Of a stretch of 64,000 nucleotides of DNA, positions 9,777 to 20,056 are shown in pieces (position 1 is the first letter of the stretch; every line of letters starts with the position of its first letter). The DNA lies in assembly GCA_013152085.1 (NCBI GenBank), contig JAADHC010000019.1:1-64000 (forward strand), in the 5' to 3' direction. A program made the position numbers and the translations under genes. The stretch is from Chlorobiota bacterium (lineage in GTDB: Bacteria > Bacteroidota > Bacteroidia > Bacteroidales > VadinHA17). The notes beneath the pieces are model-generated. The model had not been told where the DNA came from. It did not search any database and was given only the letters and a program-made list of their open reading frames with translations.

Positions 9777-10463
9777 ATGCAGCAAAAACTCGAAGATGAC
9801 TACCGGCATAAAGGTTTGCGTAAGAAACTGGTAGAAGAAATACATAGCAAAGGTATCCGCTCGGATGCTGTACTTGATGCCATTGGAAAGGTTCCCAGGC
9901 ATCTTTTTATGGAAACGGGGTTTGTAAATTTTGCCTATAAGGACCAGGCATTCCCCATTGCTTCAGGCCAAACCATTTCCCAACCCTATACCGTGGCTTT
10001 TCAGACAGAGCTGCTGGATATCCGGCCGGGAGACAAAGTCCTTGAAATCGGTACAGGATCAGGATATCAGGCTGCTGTACTGTTTGAGATGGGAGCCAGG
10101 GTGTTTACGATTGAAAGACAGAGAGAACTCTTCCTCAAAGCCCAGTCGTTTTTACCAAAGTTGGGTTACCGCCCCAGATTTTTTTATGGTGATGGTTACA
10201 AAGGCGTACCGGCATTTGCTCCTTATGATAAAATCCTTATAACAGCAGCTACAGATCAAATTCCCCCGGAACTTACCGCACAACTTAGAAATGGAGGGAT
10301 ACTGGTTGCCCCGGTTGGCGGACCCGGTTCTCAGGAAATGATCCGGATGATTAAACATGGTACCAATGATTTCGAAACCACCAGGCATGGATATTTTGTT
10401 TTTGTTCCCATGGTCAAGGGAACCAGTAATCATGAACAACCGCATAAAAAAAAGAAAAAATGA
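9777..10463 (+). CDS. pcm: Protein-L-isoaspartate(D-aspartate) O-methyltransferase
   Basis: GQTISQPYTVAFQTELL and VLEIGTGSGYQAAVL motifs. Confidence 0.95.
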   Translation: MQQKLEDDYRHKGLRKKLVEEIHSKGIRSDAVLDAIGKVPRHLFMETGFVNFAYKDQAFPIASGQTISQPYTVAFQTELLDIRPGDKVLEIGTGSGYQAAVLFEMGARVFTIERQRELFLKAQSFLPKLGYRPRFFYGDGYKGVPAFAPYDKILITAATDQIPPELTAQLRNGGILVAPVGGPGSQEMIRMIKHGTNDFETTRHGYFVFVPMVKGTSNHEQPHKKKKK

Positions 10464-11098
10464 TTCAAACCCATACATTTTGCTGGAATCCTTTTCAGGT
10501 AAACAGCTATTTACTGTTTGACGATTCGGGGGAGGGTTGGCTGATTGATTCCGGAGCAGAAAGTGAAGATGACCTCGCCGGGCTTGATGATATTCTCCGG
10601 CAAAAGAACGTCCGGCTTACGCGCGTCTTATTAACACACGGACATGTTGATCATGTCCTGGGATGTGCACGGATGGTTGAAAGATATAAGGTGTTTCCGG
10701 AACTCCACCCGGCGGATCATTTACTTTACCGGAAAGCTGTAGAACAGGGCAGTATGTTTGGCCTGCGAATTAATAATCTTCCCGAAGTTCGGCCACTGGA
10801 GCCGGATGATTTATTTCTTAATGATTCCCTTATTCGTGCCATCCGCCTGCCGGGTCATTCTCCTGGCAGTATGGGATATTATATCCCTGAAAGTAAAATC
10901 CTTTTTGCAGGGGATGTGATTTTTAAGCATAGTATCGGACGTACCGATATACCGGGAGGAGACTATAACGAACTTATCAACAGTATTCGCAACGAAATAT
11001 TGGGAAAAATGGAAGATGAAACGCTCATTTTCCCCGGTCATGGTCCTGAAACCACTGTAGGAGAAGAAAAACTTTTCAATCCCTTTCTGCAGGGTTAA
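10460..11098 (+). CDS. MBL-fold metallo-hydrolase (glyoxalase II-like)
   Basis: THGHVDHVLG motif, LPGHSPGSMGYY, FPGHGPETT; ATGA overlap with pcm. Confidence 0.93.
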   Translation: MIQTHTFCWNPFQVNSYLLFDDSGEGWLIDSGAESEDDLAGLDDILRQKNVRLTRVLLTHGHVDHVLGCARMVERYKVFPELHPADHLLYRKAVEQGSMFGLRINNLPEVRPLEPDDLFLNDSLIRAIRLPGHSPGSMGYYIPESKILFAGDVIFKHSIGRTDIPGGDYNELINSIRNEILGKMEDETLIFPGHGPETTVGEEKLFNPFLQG

Positions 11099-11222
11099 TC
11101 AATAAACGGGTCCTTCCCGGATTTTTTTTCTTAAACATATTCCGGGCTGACTTTTTTGGTTTTTTTAACAGTTCCCTTTTCTTATTTTTATCGCTTTAAC
11201 CACAACGCTTAGTATAAAAAAA

Positions 11223-14105
11223 ATGATACAACCAGATCTGTTTTACCGGCGCCATATCGGCCCTCACGATAGGGATATCTCATACATGCTTGAAAAAATA
11301 GGTGTAAAGTCTCTCGACGAGCTCATTGATAAAACGATTCCATCCGATATCAGGCTTAAAGAATCCTTTCAGATAGATGCGGTGGACGAGTATGAATATC
11401 TTAATCAAATCAGGGAAATTACAGCCGGGAATAAAATATTTAAGTCTTTTATTGGCCTCGGATATTATGGCACCGTGTTTCCTGCCGTTATTCAGCGTAA
11501 TATCCTCGAAAATCCTTCGTGGTACACCTCCTATACCCCATATCAGGCAGAAATCTCTCAGGGCAGACTGGAGGCCTTATTGAATTTTCAGACCATGATT
11601 ATTGATCTGACAGGATTACCGGTAGCCAATTCATCGCTGTTGGATGAGGCGACAGCTGCGGCCGAAGCAATGTTAATGTTGTTTCATGCCCGGTCACGTG
11701 AACAGGTTAAAGCCGGAACAAACAAATTTTTTGTTGACGAAAACCTGTTCCCGCAAACCCTGGATGTGTTGAAAACACGTGCAGGTGTCCGGGGGATAGA
11801 TCTTATTACCGGACCTTACGGTACTACTGTTCTTTCTCCGGAGTTTTTCGGTGCCATTGTTCAATATCCGGATGCAAACGGTGAAATACATCATTATTCA
11901 TCCCGGGTTGAAGATATGCATAAAATGAATATCAGGGTTGTGGTTGTTGCGGATATATTAAGCCTGGTATTGCTTACCCCTCCCGGCGAATGGGGTGCTG
12001 ATGCGGTTGTCGGATCAGTACAGCGCATGGGCCTGCCTATGGGTTATGGTGGCCCGCATGCCGGTTACTTTGCTGCCAGGGAAGAGTTTAAAAGATATTT
12101 TCCCGGGCGCATTATCGGTGTGTCCAGGGATATACACGGCAATCCTGCTTTACGTATGGCATTGCAGACACGTGAGCAGCATATTAAACGTGACAGGGCT
12201 ACGTCCAACATCTGTACGGCTCAGGCCCTGCTGGCGACCATGGCCGGAATGTATGCTGTTTACCATGGCCCGGAAGGATTGAAACGTATTGCTTTGAACA
12301 TACATCTTCTGGCTGCAGGATTAAATGATTCCTTGAAAAGGTTGGGGTATATACAGGAAAATAAAAACTTTTTTGATACCCTGAAAATTGCCATTCCTGA
12401 CCAGTCTCTGAAGGAGAAAATCAGGCAACTTACCCTGGATGCCGGAATCAATCTGAATTTCTTTACCGAAGGGTATATCCTGATCAGTACGGACGAAACT
12501 ACCCGGGAAGCGGATATTGAACTTCTGGCCGGAATTTTTGCCAGAGCTAAAGGAAAAACAGGAATCGATGTTTCATTTCCTGATAAATTTGTGTTTGAAG
12601 AAAATTTCACGAGAAAAACACCTTTCCTGCAGCATAAGGTTTTTAACAGTTATCATGCTGAAACAGACATGATGCGATATATTAAAAAACTGGAACGGAA
12701 AGATATCTCCCTGACGCATTCCATGATTTCGCTTGGTTCCTGTACCATGAAGTTGAATGCCGCTTCGGAGATGCTTCCACTAAGCTGGCCCGAATGGACC
12801 GGATTGCATCCTTTCGTGCCTCAGGATCAGGCTGAAGGTTATCACCGTTTGATGAAAGAACTTGGTGATGATTTGTTGAAAATCACGGAATTCGATGGTA
12901 TTACTTTTCAACCCAATTCAGGAGCTGCAGGTGAACATACCGGCTTGATGATGATCAGGCGTTACCTGGATTCCAGGGGTGAAAAACACAGAAATGTTGT
13001 TTTGATACCTGCTTCTGCCCATGGCACAAATCCGGCCAGTGCGGTTATGGCAGGTATGAAAGTCGTTATGGTGCCCTGCGATGATCAGGGAAACATCAAT
13101 GTGGAAGTCCTGAGGCAACTCGCCGGGGAGCACAAGGATAACCTGGCAGCATTTATGGTGACTTATCCTTCAACTCATGGCGTGTTTGAAAGCCGCATCA
13201 GGGAGATGTCGGACATTATTCATAAATACGGAGGACAGGTGTATATGGACGGGGCCAACATGAATGCGCAGGTTGGGCTGACCAGTCCGAAACGTATTGG
13301 TGCGGATGTGTGCCATCTCAATCTCCACAAAACATTTGCCATTCCGCATGGTGGTGGTGGTCCGGGTGTCGGACCGGTTGCCGTTGCCAAACATATCAAG
13401 GAATTCCTGCCCGGGCATCCTGTCGTTAAAACCGGTGGTATTCATGCTTCTACGGCTGTGGCTGCTGCTCCCTGGGGAAGTGCATCTATCCTGGTTATTT
13501 CACATGCTTACATAAAAATGATGGGAAGTAAGGGCCTCACCAAAGCATCCAAAGTGTCCATTCTTAGTGCCAATTATATCTCTGCCCGATTGTGCGAAGA
13601 TTTTCCTACCTTGTTTACCGGTGAAACAGGATTTGTAGGGCATGAGTTGATATTGGATTGCCGTGAATTCAAACATGAAACGGGAATAACGGAAACAGAT
13701 ATTGCCAAGAGGCTGATGGATTACGGTTATCATGCACCGACGCTTTCTTTCCCGGTACATGGTACATTGATGGTTGAGCCAACCGAAAGCGAATCACTCG
13801 AAGAACTGGATCGGTTTATATCGAGTATGAAGGAAATCCGCCGTGAGATTGAAGACGTAAAGATAGGCCGGGCAGATCAAAACGATAATGTACTTAAATA
13901 TGCCCCCCATACCCAGGAAGATGTTGTGAGTGATCATTGGGAACACAACTATTCACGCGAAAAAGCGGCTTTTCCGCTTGCGTGGGTGAGAGAAAATAAA
14001 TTCTGGCCTGTCACCGGCAGGGTTGATGATGCCTGGGGAGACAGGCACCTGCTCTGTTCGTGTAACGGATTTGAACAAGTAATGTCAGCCGCAGCAGAAG
14101 AATAG
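11223..14105 (+). CDS. gcvP: Glycine dehydrogenase (aminomethyl-transferring), P-protein
   Basis: 960 aa; RRHIGP N-terminus; HLNLHKTFAIPHGGGGPGVGPVAV PLP-binding motif. Confidence 0.97.
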   Translation: MIQPDLFYRRHIGPHDRDISYMLEKIGVKSLDELIDKTIPSDIRLKESFQIDAVDEYEYLNQIREITAGNKIFKSFIGLGYYGTVFPAVIQRNILENPSWYTSYTPYQAEISQGRLEALLNFQTMIIDLTGLPVANSSLLDEATAAAEAMLMLFHARSREQVKAGTNKFFVDENLFPQTLDVLKTRAGVRGIDLITGPYGTTVLSPEFFGAIVQYPDANGEIHHYSSRVEDMHKMNIRVVVVADILSLVLLTPPGEWGADAVVGSVQRMGLPMGYGGPHAGYFAAREEFKRYFPGRIIGVSRDIHGNPALRMALQTREQHIKRDRATSNICTAQALLATMAGMYAVYHGPEGLKRIALNIHLLAAGLNDSLKRLGYIQENKNFFDTLKIAIPDQSLKEKIRQLTLDAGINLNFFTEGYILISTDETTREADIELLAGIFARAKGKTGIDVSFPDKFVFEENFTRKTPFLQHKVFNSYHAETDMMRYIKKLERKDISLTHSMISLGSCTMKLNAASEMLPLSWPEWTGLHPFVPQDQAEGYHRLMKELGDDLLKITEFDGITFQPNSGAAGEHTGLMMIRRYLDSRGEKHRNVVLIPASAHGTNPASAVMAGMKVVMVPCDDQGNINVEVLRQLAGEHKDNLAAFMVTYPSTHGVFESRIREMSDIIHKYGGQVYMDGANMNAQVGLTSPKRIGADVCHLNLHKTFAIPHGGGGPGVGPVAVAKHIKEFLPGHPVVKTGGIHASTAVAAAPWGSASILVISHAYIKMMGSKGLTKASKVSILSANYISARLCEDFPTLFTGETGFVGHELILDCREFKHETGITETDIAKRLMDYGYHAPTLSFPVHGTLMVEPTESESLEELDRFISSMKEIRREIEDVKIGRADQNDNVLKYAPHTQEDVVSDHWEHNYSREKAAFPLAWVRENKFWPVTGRVDDAWGDRHLLCSCNGFEQVMSAAAEE

Positions 14106-14107
14106 CA

Positions 14108-15088
14108 TCAGCGTGTCATACTGTCGTTGAGTACCAGCGTAAACAATTCGGTGGCACTCAGGCCATAAACTGCTGCCTGTTTAGGGATGATACTTTCACG
14201 ACTCAGTCCGGGAACAGTATTGATTTCCAGGAAAAAGAGCGCGTCATCCTGCAGGATGAAATCGATCCGGACAATCCCCCGGCATCCCAGGTAATCATAT
14301 ATCCGGGATGCACTATCCTGAATCAACCTGATCTTTTCGTCCGGCAACCGGGCCGGGGTGATCTCATCGGCAAGCCCCGGCATATATTTGGCTTCAAAAT
14401 CGAAATACTCTTTATGCGGGACAACTTCGGTGGGGGGAAACAGAATACTTCGTTGTTTTGTTTTCAGTACACCACAGGTAACTTCGGTACCGGTAATTAA
14501 TTCTTCAATAAGCACTTCTGAACTTTCAGAAAATGCATGTTCCATAGCTTCTTCCAGGCTTGCAGCTTCATCCACTTTGGTTACTCCAAAGCTCGAACCA
14601 CTACTGTTGGCTTTTACAAACAACGGAAAGGAAAGCCCGGCATCTTTGATCCCGGAAGCATCCAGGAATTTACGTGTCAGCAGGGAGGGTGCTGTCTGTA
14701 CATGAAACGCCTCAAGATATTTTTTACAGGCAAATTTGTTGAAAGTTAGCGCGGACACAAAACTGTTGCAACTGGTAAATGGTATATCAAGCATTTCGAA
14801 ATAAGCCTGCATTTTTCCATCTTCACCGGGAGTGCCATGAATGGCGATAAACACGGCATCAAAAGTTATCTTCTCTCCGGAAACAATCAGGGAAAAATCA
14901 TTTTTATCCACCGGAACAGGGATGCCGCCGTTTTCCGGTTCATAGCTCCAGTTTTTATCACGCAGCACAATTTTGTATGGGGAAAACAGTTTCCTGTCCA
15001 AATGGCGAATTACTTGTGTGGCACTGTTCATGGAGATTTCGAATTCCGAGGAATTTCCTCCGGCAAGAATGGCAATATTTACGGACAT
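14108..15088 (-). CDS. ddl: D-alanine--D-alanine ligase
   Basis: ATP-grasp; IHGTPGEDG, VKANSSGSSFGV, EINTVPGLS motifs. Confidence 0.96.
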   Translation of the reverse strand: MSVNIAILAGGNSSEFEISMNSATQVIRHLDRKLFSPYKIVLRDKNWSYEPENGGIPVPVDKNDFSLIVSGEKITFDAVFIAIHGTPGEDGKMQAYFEMLDIPFTSCNSFVSALTFNKFACKKYLEAFHVQTAPSLLTRKFLDASGIKDAGLSFPLFVKANSSGSSFGVTKVDEAASLEEAMEHAFSESSEVLIEELITGTEVTCGVLKTKQRSILFPPTEVVPHKEYFDFEAKYMPGLADEITPARLPDEKIRLIQDSASRIYDYLGCRGIVRIDFILQDDALFFLEINTVPGLSRESIIPKQAAVYGLSATELFTLVLNDSMTR

Positions 15089-15191
15089 GGATATAAACTA
15101 TAAATGGATTTCACCAAATTTAATCATTTTAAAGATATTGAAAATCTTTTTCCGGACCGGGATAAAAAACATTACGGGTGAGGTCAAAAAG

Positions 15192-16244
15192 CTAAATATC
15201 CCTGCCTCCAAGATAGGTTCGCCATTTTTCAATTACCTCCTGTATATCATCGGGCAGGGGGGTGTCAAACGATACGGTTTTCCCGGTACCCGGATGAATG
15301 AAACCGAGCGAACGTGCATGTAATGCCTGGCGAGGTAATATACGGAAACAATTCCGGACAAACTGTCTGTATTTGGTGAAAGTTGTCCCTTTGAGGATCC
15401 TGTCACCGCCGTATTCCGCATCATTGAACAACGGATGCCCGGAGTACTGCAAATGGACACGGATCTGGTGGGTCCTCCCGGTTTCCAGCCTGCATTCTAC
15501 CAGAGTGACATAACCCAGCTCTTCCAGTACACGATAGTGAGTGATGGCTGGTTTGCCTTCCGATCCATCGGCAAAAACATACATTTTTGTCCGGTCTTTC
15601 GGATTGCGGCCTATATGTCCGGTAATGGTTCCTTCTTTTTCAGGAAAGCTTCCCCATACCAGAGCATGATAACGCCGTTGAACCGTATGGTCGAAAAATT
15701 GTTTTGCCAGCTTGTTCATGGATATCTCATTTTTGGCAATAACCAGCAGTCCCGAGGTGTTTTTATCTATACGATGTACCAGTCCGGGCCGCAGGGTGCC
15801 ATCTTCATAACCGGGGAGAACCTTCAGATGATACAACAATGCATTTACCAGTGTACCGGAATAATTTCCGATACCCGGATGCACCACCATACCTGCAGCT
15901 TTGTTTACAACAATAATATCATCATCTTCAAAAATAATATCCAGGGGGATCTCTTCGGGAATCAGTTCAGCTTCCCTCGGGGGATGCGGAAGGACAATCG
16001 TGATGGTGTCCCCCGGTTTGACCTTATAACTGGGTTTTACGGCAGCTCCGTTAACCAGAATGTTTCCGGCATTCGCTGCTCCCTGAATCCGGGTTCGGGA
16101 AACGTTTTCCATACGGTTGAGTAAAAATTTGTCAATCCGCAGGGGTTGTTGCCCAGCATCCACCACGAAACGGTGATGCTCAAATAATTCCTGTTGATCG
16201 TATTGTTCCAAAATATTCATGGAGTTATCGATGCAGGATGACAA
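15192..16244 (-). CDS. RluA-family pseudouridine synthase (RluD-like)
   Basis: S4 domain N-terminus; GLVHRIDKNTSGLLVIAK catalytic motif. Confidence 0.95.
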   Translation of the reverse strand: MSSCIDNSMNILEQYDQQELFEHHRFVVDAGQQPLRIDKFLLNRMENVSRTRIQGAANAGNILVNGAAVKPSYKVKPGDTITIVLPHPPREAELIPEEIPLDIIFEDDDIIVVNKAAGMVVHPGIGNYSGTLVNALLYHLKVLPGYEDGTLRPGLVHRIDKNTSGLLVIAKNEISMNKLAKQFFDHTVQRRYHALVWGSFPEKEGTITGHIGRNPKDRTKMYVFADGSEGKPAITHYRVLEELGYVTLVECRLETGRTHQIRVHLQYSGHPLFNDAEYGGDRILKGTTFTKYRQFVRNCFRILPRQALHARSLGFIHPGTGKTVSFDTPLPDDIQEVIEKWRTYLGGRDI

Positions 16245-18084
16245 TTTTCGACTGAAACAATCTTTGGTTCCCGTTTGAAAGCGTCATCAGATAAATACCG
16301 TCCGGGAGGCCGGTAACATTTAAAGGATCCCCGGCAAAGAAAGAAGTCAGTGCAATTTTGCCGGTCAGGCTGAAAAGGGTTATTCTGAGGTTCCCCCTGG
16401 TGATGTTTTCCCTGTCAGGCCGAATCCGGATATAACGATCTGCGGGATTCGGATAAACAACCCAGTTTTGCTGAGCAAAAGACTGGTAAGGGATTTTTAC
16501 TACGAGGTTACTCCCGAAAACAGGACGGATCATAATGGTCCCCGGAATAGATGATTCTCCCCATTGGCCGGCATTTTGAATGTATGCACGGTTGTGGTGG
16601 TCGAGATTCAGATCAAAACCGACATTCAGGAATGTGGAGGTTACCTGTTCCCAGCCGATATAAAATTTACCTTCAGCGATCAGGATAGTATCCAGTGGAA
16701 AAGTAACAAACCCTGCATTCCCTCCGGATAATACGGGAATTTCGCCTTCCTGTTTGTATAAGACGGCTCCGGGAATACCTGCACTGTCGTTCCAGACCAT
16801 CAGGTTAAAGTACACCAGGTTGGCATCGTCTTTCGAATGGTTAAACCAGATCCTGACGGCCTGCAGCGTATCCGGTATATATGCGTAAAACTGATAAGCC
16901 AATGATGCATGTTCGTTCCCATTACCATTCAGCCCGTATCCGGCTTCGGCAGAACCGTCATCATAAGCAAACTCCTTTCCGAAAACCTGATGACGTATGA
17001 TGGTATCATTGATCTTGGGATCAAAAGCGTCTGTGATAAGGAAGCTTTTCAGTTCAAACAGGGCAGAATCTGTTCCCGGGGTGTTAAAAGTGTAGATCAG
17101 CGGGGCTTTATAAGTAATTGTACTGTCGGCAGGAGCATTCGAAGCCCCTCCTGTAAAACTGTGTACGGTTTGCCCGGTATAAAGGTTAGTGATCCTGAAT
17201 TCACGTGTGACATTGCGGATGATGGAATCATTATTGCGATAGGTGATGGGGAAAAAACTTCCCATTTCAGAGAGGAAAGTGGCTCTGAAGTGTTTCCAGG
17301 GCATCGCTTCGTATGTTTTAAGTAACGAATGCAATGGTTGGGTAAAAGCTACATCCCGTGGCAATGTATCCGAAGCAAACCTGTTTTTGTCCAGAAAAAC
17401 ATAATCAATATTCCAGTGGTCACAGTTTGCTACAGCACCCGGATCGGCATCATTACGTGTAAGACTGGCAAAATTGACAAAACGAAACCGGAATCCTTTA
17501 TGTAGGAACGCGGTATCATTAACAGGAAGGATCACTTCTTTAAATGGTGTTAAAGTTTCTCCGTGATGGTGCCAAACTGTATCCCAGTGTTGCTGCAGGG
17601 GAGCATAAAAAAGAAGAACCAGGGAATCTCCCTCTTCAGGCGGATCAGCGATGCCCTGTGGTTGATAAAAAAAACTGAAGAATATCCCATCTTCCGGAAC
17701 ATAGTCAAGATCAATGGGCAGGGAAGTCAGGTGGTCGGCTTCGAAAGTCAGTGTTGATGCATTGGTATAAATGGCTCCGGTCTCATCAATAGCATCTAGC
17801 GTAGCAACCCCTATGGATACCGGATCAATGCCATAGGAAAAATTCACATATGCTTGTTTGTCTGTCCATAACGCCGGATTAGGGAAAATAGTATTGCGTG
17901 AAAAATCATCAAAAAATGGCAACGGTAGTGTGTCGCCGGCAGTAAGTGATTTGTTATGGTCCAACTGATACCAGGCTTTACGGACTACCGGGTTTTCTCC
18001 GGGGAATCGTAGTTCTTCCTGCCCGTTGACTAATGCCGAAGTCAGGAAGAGAAATCCCCACAGAATATTTCCTGCAATCTTCAT
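16225..18084 (-). CDS. Secreted protein with T9SS type A C-terminal sorting domain
   Basis: Signal peptide; C-terminus VYPNPADRYIRI...LFSLTGKI...LPDGIYLMTLSNGNQRLFQSKIVI. Confidence 0.88.
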   Translation of the reverse strand: MKIAGNILWGFLFLTSALVNGQEELRFPGENPVVRKAWYQLDHNKSLTAGDTLPLPFFDDFSRNTIFPNPALWTDKQAYVNFSYGIDPVSIGVATLDAIDETGAIYTNASTLTFEADHLTSLPIDLDYVPEDGIFFSFFYQPQGIADPPEEGDSLVLLFYAPLQQHWDTVWHHHGETLTPFKEVILPVNDTAFLHKGFRFRFVNFASLTRNDADPGAVANCDHWNIDYVFLDKNRFASDTLPRDVAFTQPLHSLLKTYEAMPWKHFRATFLSEMGSFFPITYRNNDSIIRNVTREFRITNLYTGQTVHSFTGGASNAPADSTITYKAPLIYTFNTPGTDSALFELKSFLITDAFDPKINDTIIRHQVFGKEFAYDDGSAEAGYGLNGNGNEHASLAYQFYAYIPDTLQAVRIWFNHSKDDANLVYFNLMVWNDSAGIPGAVLYKQEGEIPVLSGGNAGFVTFPLDTILIAEGKFYIGWEQVTSTFLNVGFDLNLDHHNRAYIQNAGQWGESSIPGTIMIRPVFGSNLVVKIPYQSFAQQNWVVYPNPADRYIRIRPDRENITRGNLRITLFSLTGKIALTSFFAGDPLNVTGLPDGIYLMTLSNGNQRLFQSKIVILHR

Positions 18085-18085
18085 A

Positions 18086-18907
18086 TCAGGGAAGCGGGTC
18101 TAAGGATGGGTTGAGTGTGTCTACAGGAAGCTTGGTTGAATCAATGGTTAACCACAGATACAATGGCGTCCCAACCGGAACACGGGAATTCGGACTGTAT
18201 TCGGGAATTTGTTTCCAGATAAAAGCCAATGCCGAATCATCAGTTGTAGTAACCGTCTCGTCATAGACTACCGCTCCCACGTTCAATGCATTGCTAATAA
18301 TTTCTTGCTCGGCCTGGGCAAAGGATAAACCGGTAAAATCAGGTAAAGGAGTTTTCTCATTTGTTAAACCTTTGCCGAGGACAAGATCAATGATTGATCC
18401 CTTTTCTGCAGAATCTCCGGGCTGAATCTCTTTGCCACGGTAAAATTGTTTTAATACGTTGTTGATAGCCAGGTCGGGTACATACTTTAATTCTCCCAGT
18501 CGAAATCCGTTGGTTTCAAGCATTGCCTTAGCCTGCCGTAATGAATAACCAACAACATTCGGAACAGGTAAAATTTCAGGCTCCATGGCATTTACCGTAA
18601 GAAAAATCTTTCTGCCCTTTTTTACCTTTTTCCCCGGATGTGGCAATTGATCAACAATATGGCCCGGTACTACTTCGTGGGTATATACGGAATCCTGTAC
18701 CACCAGTTCAAATCTGTTCCTGGAAGAAAGCTGTCCGGCATCTTCAAGGCTAAGCCCGTAAAAATCCGGCACGGATTTTTGCTGGCCGTGACGGGTGTAG
18801 ATCATAAGGCCAATCCAAACCAGAAACAATATTATTGCTGTCAGTAGCACTGCCAGAAAAAGGTTTTTCCAGAAAACCCGGGTCAGCAAAAACTTTCCGA
18901 AGCTCAT
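18086..18907 (-). CDS. PASTA-domain membrane protein (no kinase domain)
   Basis: N-terminal TM helix, then repeated VPDFYGLSLEDA / VPNVVGYSLRQAKAML / LPDFTGLSFAQAEQEI PASTA repeats. Confidence 0.92.
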   Translation of the reverse strand: MSFGKFLLTRVFWKNLFLAVLLTAIILFLVWIGLMIYTRHGQQKSVPDFYGLSLEDAGQLSSRNRFELVVQDSVYTHEVVPGHIVDQLPHPGKKVKKGRKIFLTVNAMEPEILPVPNVVGYSLRQAKAMLETNGFRLGELKYVPDLAINNVLKQFYRGKEIQPGDSAEKGSIIDLVLGKGLTNEKTPLPDFTGLSFAQAEQEIISNALNVGAVVYDETVTTTDDSALAFIWKQIPEYSPNSRVPVGTPLYLWLTIDSTKLPVDTLNPSLDPLP

Positions 18908-19183
18908 GCCAGAATCTGTTTAATATGATTAAAACGTACCGACAAAGATAAAATTATCCATGGATAATTGTTCGGGCAGCATACAGGTTGGTCCCGGCAG
19001 TACGATCCTGGCTGAGAAGGAAGAATGAATCCTGCGAGCGCATTCACAACCGCTTGTGGCGGCGAGTAGATTCAATCATTTCCCTCAGCGCCCGGGAGGC
19101 GTAATACAAATCCAATGAAATCTATTAAAAGAGGCTTATAAAGAGTATGGTACCCAAAAAAGAAAGAGCAGGTCTCCCAATGG

Positions 19184-19342
19184 TTAATATTTATGCCTTG
19201 GCTCGTCAGAAACGGAGAGTTTTTTCCTGCCTTTTGCTCTGCGCCGTGCAAGAACTTTTCTGCCACTGACGGAAGCCATACGCTCCCGGAATCCGTGTTT
19301 GTTTTTTCTTTTCCTTCTCGAAGGCTGAAATGTACGCTTCAT
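19184..19342 (-). CDS. rpmH: 50S ribosomal protein L34
   Basis: Manual translation: [52 protein letters not shown]; absent from ORF track because it is 52 aa. Confidence 0.98.
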   Translation of the reverse strand: MKRTFQPSRRKRKNKHGFRERMASVSGRKVLARRRAKGRKKLSVSDEPRHKY

Positions 19343-19400
19343 GACTCATGCTTTTTAAACAGGTTGCAAAAGTAATGTTTTTTTCCATCTATAAAAAAAA

Positions 19401-20054
19401 TCATCTTTCTTTTATCCATTTTCCTGCCGGGCAGTATATAATTTTTTTTGTTCCGAAATAAGTGCCTGAGAAGTAATCCGATAGAGAAATTATTTTAACA
19501 GGGCACGGCATTTTTCTGACCTCCGGTTCCACATCCCCGCCTTTAAGATAAATGATTCCGTTGCCGGATGGCCTGGCAGGAGTAACCATAAGGTTATGCC
19601 TGACCATCCGGACAAAATCCCGGAACCGGGTTATACCCCTGCCAAGAACATAGTTATATAGCAGATGGTGTTCCTCGACAGCGGTTTGTTCGACCGTGAC
19701 GTTTTTTAATGCCAGTTTGTGCGCCATCTCCCGGACAGTTTTGATCTTTTTCCCGGTCCTGTCAATTAAGTGAAAGAGTGTATCCGGCCAGAAAACAGCC
19801 AACGGAAGACCCGGTAATCCACCGCCGGTACCTACATCCAGCACTTTTTCCCCCGGATTGAATGCGATAAATTTTGCAGGTGCCAGTGAATAAAGTATAT
19901 GGTGCTCGTAAACATGATCGATATCCTTTCTTGAGATCAGGTTGATCCGGGTGTTCCATTCCCTGAGCAATTGTCCCAGGGTATTGAGTTGGTTGATCTG
20001 GAAAGTTGAAAGCTCAGGGAAAAACTGCACCACCTGGGTAATGTCCCCGGTCAT
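19401..20054 (-). CDS. rsmG: 16S rRNA (guanine(527)-N(7))-methyltransferase
   Basis: WNTRINLISRKD, VLDVGTGGGLPGLPLAVFWP motifs. Confidence 0.95.
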   Translation of the reverse strand: MTGDITQVVQFFPELSTFQINQLNTLGQLLREWNTRINLISRKDIDHVYEHHILYSLAPAKFIAFNPGEKVLDVGTGGGLPGLPLAVFWPDTLFHLIDRTGKKIKTVREMAHKLALKNVTVEQTAVEEHHLLYNYVLGRGITRFRDFVRMVRHNLMVTPARPSGNGIIYLKGGDVEPEVRKMPCPVKIISLSDYFSGTYFGTKKIIYCPAGKWIKER

Positions 20055-20056
20055 GG

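Noticed and set aside
15435-16124. 229-aa ORF antisense to the RluD-like gene
   Set aside because: Mirror of a conserved coding sequence with no domain signal.
19206-19388. 60-aa minus-strand ORF MEKNITFATCLK...
   Set aside because: Overlaps rpmH in another frame; L34 translation is unambiguous.
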